Part shown: one piece after another, positions 59,240-64,000 of the stretch | How the letters are laid out: the number at the start of each line of letters is the position of its first letter | Position numbering within the stretch: the first letter of the stretch is position 1 | Assembly: GCF_029227915.1 (NCBI RefSeq) | Contig: NC_079879.1 | Coordinates: forward strand, 12,648,001-12,712,000 | Reading direction: 5' to 3' | Source: Hydractinia symbiolongicarpus | Lineage: Eukaryota > Cnidaria > Hydrozoa > Anthoathecata > Hydractiniidae | Length of the DNA stretch: 64,000 nt | The notes under the pieces: model-generated | The model's database searches: none | What the model was told of the DNA's origin: nothing | What the model saw: only the letters and a program-made list of their open reading frames with translations | Position numbers and translations under genes: made by a program

Positions 59240-59314
59240 GGATTTAGTGCAGCTCTGTCGGTAGAGCGTTTGAATCATCTCCTCTACTTGAGATTATAAG
59301 TTCAATGTCCCCCC
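59240..59314 (+). other. tRNA-like / SINE-head-like sequence
   Basis: 'gtgcagctctgtcggtagagcg' fits an RNA polymerase III A box with flanking D-arm pairs, and about 40 bp later 'aagttcaatgtcc' fits a B box (GTTCRANNCC-like). The acceptor stem is not convincingly paired. It is better explained as a tRNA-derived SINE head or tRNA pseudogene than as a working tRNA. Confidence 0.45.
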
Positions 59315-59336
59315 ATTGTCTAGTTAGTTTGTCATT

Positions 59337-59522
59337 TCATAAAGATTTTTGTAGCAATGGGAGCTAAACACTGGAAACCTGGTCCATCCTGAAATCCATT
59401 GAGCACAGACCACATTAAATATAAATCACCATCAGTGGTTTGAGGCAGAATTGTAAGAGAATTTACATACTGGATGGTTCTTTTGTTATGAAAGTTTTTT
59501 TGCAGTAACTTTAATGACTAAG
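59337..59522 (-). CDS. Coding-like ORF, unassigned partial exon
   Basis: A minus-strand frame of about 60 codons reads TIQYVNSLTILPQTT, DGDLYLMWSVLNGFQ and DGPGFQCLAP before a TGA. The residue mix (W, G, Q, P, C) is unlike random AT-rich translation. Just upstream another minus-strand ORF (59754-59539) ends EKEFGSTFKLYHVYR. A GTAGTG donor there and a weak acceptor at 59480 would join both in phase. No family is recognised. Confidence 0.3.
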
Positions 59523-59999
59523 GTGTCTTTTTATGCCACTACCTGTACACATGATAGAGCTTAAAAGTACTGCCAAACTCTTTTTCCATGTATTGGAATA
59601 AAATGTTAGTGTTGATCATGTTGTTGTTATTTGTTTCTTTACAATACATATTATGACTGCTAGGTGATATATTTCTCTGTTTGCTATTACTTTTCCTAAA
59701 ATTCATAGTTTCCAAATTAATTGTATTCATTTCCAAAGTTTTTTCGTGTAACATTTCTGTGATCTAATAGCAAGATTCTTAAAGATTAATTGTTTTTTAG
59801 TGAAGAAACTGATTATTGAAATCCACTAGCTGTTACTGTTTTGCCAATTTATATAACCAAAAATTGCAGCAAGCTCAACTGACATCCAGTTATACAATGG
59901 CAAGTGCCTTAGCACAAGCAGATCGATATTAACAGATATGTTCTTGCTTAATTAGTCTTATATATTAATTCGGTATATAACTTCACAATAAAAATAAAT

Positions 60000-60293
60000 A
60001 CGAGAAGTTTGATTGATGATGACATTTTTTATTTTATTTTAACGGATATTTCGTCTTGTTACTACAAGACAATTATCAACGTAAATTGTTACAATTATCT
60101 CAAAAGTTTTTTAAATATAATTTTCAACAACTACGCAATACACAGAGGACGTATAAAACAATACTTAGCGAAACATATAACACATAACGGCATACCCAAA
60201 GGTATATAAACTATATACCGTTGGTGAGGGTAACGTCCACCGCGCGGTGCACAAATGCACTCCTCCCCTTGTTGACTATAAATAATATTTATC
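60000..60293 (-). mobile_element. Probable 3' terminal (pLTR-like) part of the Penelope-like element
   Basis: Non-coding sequence just past the PLE stop. On the minus strand it contains 'acaagacgaaatatccg', a phrase typical of PLE terminal repeats as I remember them. A short palindrome 'ggtatataaactatatacc' lies at about 60201-60219. The border is not defined. Confidence 0.4.
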
Positions 60294-61790
60294 TTAAAAC
60301 AATTTTAATGGAACAGATAATCCCTGTACATTAAGCGTGGGACTGTTATCACAAATATACATGGCCTCAGCTATTTTTTTCTTTTTAAAGTGGTGAACAT
60401 TATCTATCAAAATACTGAAGTTCTTTTGTTCACCAAGTTGGTAATTCTCAATGACTGAATGTTTTAGGATGTGAGAGTTCTTATCGCGTTTTTGGTGGTC
60501 TATCTTTCATTAAGCCTCCTGGCTGTTTCACCAATGTATATAGCATCGCACTATTCCACTGGACAAGTATATTTGTACACAACACCATGTTGTGCTCATC
60601 CTTGGTTCTATTTCACAGAAAATAGCAAACATATCATTTAATTGATCAGCAATGCGTGGCTTGACATTGGCTGATAGAAACTGTTTAAAAGTGTTAGACG
60701 CTTTACTAAGCAGTTACCATTATTTTCTAATTCGCTTTTCTTAAACGAAATTAACCTTATTTATTTTCCCGTAGCCAGACTTGACAGAATAAAAACCATA
60801 AAAGGTGTTATTGGAGATTCATTGGTGTCTTCTTCAGAAACAGCGTCGGCATTTTGAATGTTGAAATTTCGCTGTGTGTTATTAATTACATTAGATACAA
60901 CTGCTTCGGAATAAGTTTTTTATAAACACATTTTTTAAGTGATTTAGTTCGTATTTCAAATCTTGTGATTAAGAGCATATATTAAACGCTCTCAACACCA
61001 ACCATTTACCCGTTTCAACTTTCTATGAGCGTGATGCAGATGAATTCTAGTGCATTTATATGTCAGTGTTCGTGTCTTTTCGATAAATAGATGTGTTTTT
61101 ACATCAAGAAAGGCTATGTAGTTATCGTTTTTAACTTCATATGTTCACTGGATATTCAAATGGTAACTATTAAGTGTGATCAGCACATTGTTTATCTACA
61201 TATTTCTTCCAAAATTTTACTGAATTTTCTAATTTTGGGACTATTTCATTCTCCAACTCAACCATGAAGATATGCTAGGACTGGTCCTAGAGGCGAGCCC
61301 ATTGCTACACCATCTACCTGAATATAAGTTGGTTGTTAAAACTGAAATGTACATGTTTTGTACATGAGATTAATAGATGTTTCATTTCATCTCGCTTAAT
61401 TTTTGTTTCTATAACTTTTTCAGCATATATCTTTTGCAATATTATGTCTATCTTTTGTTCCAACGGAACGTTGGTGAATAAACTAGTGACGTCAAAAGGT
61501 ACTAGTTTGTAATTATGAGGTATCTTTTCTCCTTTCAATGATAATATAAAATCTAAAGAGCTTTCAGTAGTATATGTTGACTTTGTCAGCGGTGTTAAAG
61601 ATTTCGCGAGGTAGTTTGATGTGTTGTAAGTAGCAGATCCGATATTCGATATGATGGGTCGTGATGGTAAATCGTCAGCTACTGTAGAATTAGGTGGTAT
61701 CTTGTGAACCTTGGCGGTACCATAAAACTGAGCAGGGCTGATACCTTGTGGATACAACTTTTTGTATTCGTTTTCTGTGCTCTCTGAACT
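60294..61790 (-). mobile_element. Degenerate Penelope-like retroelement (RT and GIY-YIG)
   Basis: The minus strand encodes Penelope-type reverse transcriptase pieces: FYGTAKVHKIPPNS, then LPSRPIISNIGSATYNTSNY, then KLVPFDVTSLFTNVPL (about 61757-61314). DGVAMGSPLGPVLA follows in another frame (about 61320-61265), then VELENEIVPKLENSV in a third. The C-terminal part (about 60590-60294) has the GIY-YIG-type endonuclease signature VYKYTCPVE with AIYIGETARRLNER. The multiple frameshifts and the absence of the RT N-terminus show a dead, 5'-truncated copy. Domain order and the GIY-YIG tail are diagnostic of endonuclease-bearing PLEs. Confidence 0.88.
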
Positions 61791-62094
61791 TGATTAATTT
61801 GTTTTCTTATTGACATTTGGTGTTATATACATAGTGGTTGTATTATAAGATGGAGCGTAAATATCTACGCAAATGTTTATCGTCGTCTTGTGTTTAATCC
61901 CCTTCTAAACTGCCTTATCCCAAAAGAGCCAAAACTCTTTTGTTAAAATTATTCTTCTATTTGATTTTTAATATTAATTGTTAATCAACCGCATTTGATG
62001 TGGTACTTTAATATCAGATTTTTATTTCCTTAAAGGGCGGAAGAAATTTACATCTGTAAGGCTTTAACAAAAAAGTTAGGAAAGAATTGGCAAG
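61791..62094. other. Flank of the Penelope-like element
   Basis: AT-rich sequence without a recognised gene. An inverted repeat 'ccaaaagagccaaaactcttttg' lies at about 61919-61941. Confidence 0.4.
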
Positions 62095-62605
62095 TCAGGA
62101 GCAATCCATACACATAAAGTTGGCTAACATTTGCGAAATTGCCTTCACAAAATATTCAGGTGAGAATTCCCGATTTTAAAAGCAATCCATACATAACACA
62201 TTCGGTTATGTTGGTAAATCGAGCCTCTGATAAGTAAGAGATACAGTTATTTCCGCAAATTAGACCTTTGATAATCATTCAGGAAAGAGCTCCTGTTTCT
62301 AGAAGCAATCCATACATCACAGATTCAGTTGTTTCGGTGGATTGGCCCATTGTTAAGCATTCACGAAAAAGCTTCTGTTTCTAGAAGCAATTCATACATC
62401 ACAGATTCGGTTATTTCGGTAAATTGAGCCATTGGTAAACATTCAGAAAAAGGATCCTGTTTCTAAAAGGAATCCGTACATAATAGATTTGATTGTTTCG
62501 GTGAGCTAGGTCGTTGAAAAAAAATTTAGGAAAATGGTCCTGTTTCTAGAAGCAATCCATACATAGCAGGTTCCGTTGTTTTGGTGAATTGGGCCTTTCA
62601 TAACA
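62095..62605. repeat. About 82-bp minisatellite, six to seven diverged units
   Basis: 'gcaatccatacat' recurs at about 62102, 62183, 62306, 62388, 62470 and 62553, with shared 'cctgtttctagaag' and 'ttcggttgtttcggtgaattg'. The 123-bp gap between the second and third is one and a half periods, so the 82-bp unit is probably a doubled 41-bp unit. Confidence 0.85.
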
Positions 62606-64000
62606 CCGAAGTCGGCACTTGTCTATGGCATTATCAGTTAAGCCCTGCAGATTTCTCTCGTTTCGCTTAATTTTGGCCGGAAATGAATTGTGTCTAATGT
62701 ATTATCACATATACGAACTCTACTTGTCTTGTTTCGATGAATTGAGGCCTGAATACTTTTGTATATAGCGATTATCTCTTGGTTGAACGAAACCTTTTTT
62801 TGTTTCACAACATTAAAACTTGTTAACATATACTGGAATGAACTTTAGGCAAACGTGTATCACGTCGTCTTCGTTAAGAATTAATCTGTTATGCTTTCGA
62901 ATATAGAAGAATCCGTTTTTTTTGTGAAACAATTGTTAATATATATTGAACGATTGTAGTTTGTAGTTGTAGTTTCTTGATGAAATGTGTTTGTGTATTT
63001 CATAGACTGAAGTTATGAATTATACTTTCAGGTTTATTGAATGGTTTTATGATGGTTCTCATAATGTATATAAATGTACTGACAGTAACTCAATTTTTCT
63101 TTGTAGTTTCCTCAAATAATTATTTTTTTCAAAAAATATGCTCATGCACTACGAAAGTCAAAACCATTAGCATCTGTGGCATCACAGAATGTTTCACAAG
63201 AAGATTACTACTTCTTTATATATTGCTTTTTGTTAATATAGAAAGTTTTTTATGTGATTACTTCAAAAAAAATATGATCAAGCTTGTGGCCATCCTTTTT
63301 ATTATATTACATAGCATGCCCGGAATGATATTTTGAAACATTCACTTTCTATTTGATAGCCCATTGTGATTGATTTCAATTTATTTCCACAAATGAATAT
63401 ATATAATACAGTGCCACGTATGAGGTGAGCTAGTTTTACGTATACTATACATCTTGTATTATTATAAGAAGCAAATAAGTACTTGTTAAAAAAATATATT
63501 CTACAAATAGTTGAAATAGTATACAGCTAATAGTTTTGATTGAAGTAGAATGAAATGAATGCGGGCTAAAAGACTTTGGAACAAACTCAATTTCTTTATT
63601 CCCTTTATAGTTCAGAAACATATTTTAATGACTTGACACAAGTTGATAATATAAATTGATTACAAACAATAGAACATGCTGCGTGGAGTGAGTGAGGAGG
63701 AGAAGAAGAAAACTGTTTTGAACATAAACGATGAAGATCCGTCTCGGAGATGGAGACCCGTCACGTCACATTAATTTTAATTGGGTTTTTATAGTTTTTT
63801 CGCGCACTTTCACATTGTCTTCTAATCTCCGTACGAATAGGACAAGCGTGTGGTAAAAGGGAGAATCGAAAATATCGTAGTTCTTGATTGAAATCTTAAC
63901 GTAAAGAGTTTCTTCAAGCAGCAAAAAGGAAGCAAGTAGCTAGACATTTCTTTTTTGAGTATGCCGACTTCTTCTTCACATCTTTTCAACAGCTCTAATT
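62606..64000. other. Gene-poor right end
   Basis: A hydrophobic ORF (63037-63336) and a small charged ORF at 63677-63775 (MLRGVSEEEKKKTV...) are present, but neither has a recognised family. A first exon of a gene extending past the window cannot be excluded for the second. Confidence 0.4.

Noticed and set aside
63037-63336. 99-aa hydrophobic ORF
   Set aside because: Phe/Ile/Leu richness is expected from T-rich DNA; there is no conserved motif, splice context or neighbour support.

Overview
The window looks like nuclear DNA of an early-branching animal, most likely a cnidarian and possibly a hydrozoan. This is inferred from strong AT richness, many short phase-consistent GT-AG introns, compact animal gene models (SUPT3H, CCDC81, RSPH1, PI4K2, TMEM230, a kelch-BTB gene), a Penelope-like retroelement, MITEs and minisatellites. 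No bacterial features (operons, ribosome binding sites, CRISPR) are visible. The species call is inference. The gene identities rest on exon-by-exon reading of conserved domains.

Layout. 1-2533: intergenic, with a probable decayed coding relic on the minus strand. 2534-6831 (+): a five-exon, 253-aa single-pass cysteine-rich receptor resembling the TNF-receptor superfamily. 8058-15797 (+): SUPT3H/SPT3, a SAGA subunit, 12 exons. 17041-26225 (-): CCDC81, 14 exons, 702 aa, convergent with SUPT3H and head-to-head with the next gene across 385 bp. 26611-28410 (+): intronless 599-aa BTB-BACK-kelch gene. 29862-32407 (-): RSPH1, a MORN-repeat radial-spoke protein, 4 exons, with small TIR elements in its introns. 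34759-40009 (+): type II phosphatidylinositol 4-kinase, 9 exons, 483 aa. 41716-42504: a pogo/Tigger-like TIR end and a broken MADF-like fragment. 42865-44216 (-): TMEM230, 3 exons, 111 aa. 45454-46134 (+): a damaged THAP-like gene. 46912-51832: a 4.9-kb minisatellite of 30-bp units, each built from three related 10-bp blocks, with a higher-order arrangement of variants. 51833-64000: a gene-poor, relic-rich end with palindromes, TIR ends, a HIRAN-like pseudogene, exon-like fragments, a tRNA/SINE-like sequence, a frameshifted Penelope-like element and an 82-bp minisatellite.

How the genes relate. Two products are cilium/flagellum proteins in other animals (CCDC81 and RSPH1). PI4K2 and TMEM230 both act on endosomal or trans-Golgi membrane traffic. 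SUPT3H is nuclear. The kelch-BTB protein is a probable CUL3 substrate adaptor. Nothing shows that the cluster is a functional unit. The only arrangement that suggests co-regulation is the short divergent promoter between CCDC81 and the kelch-BTB gene.

Many long ORFs in this AT-rich sequence are shadows of real exons or of repeats. The most unusual structure is the 4.9-kb hierarchical minisatellite. No convincing new multi-gene system was found.
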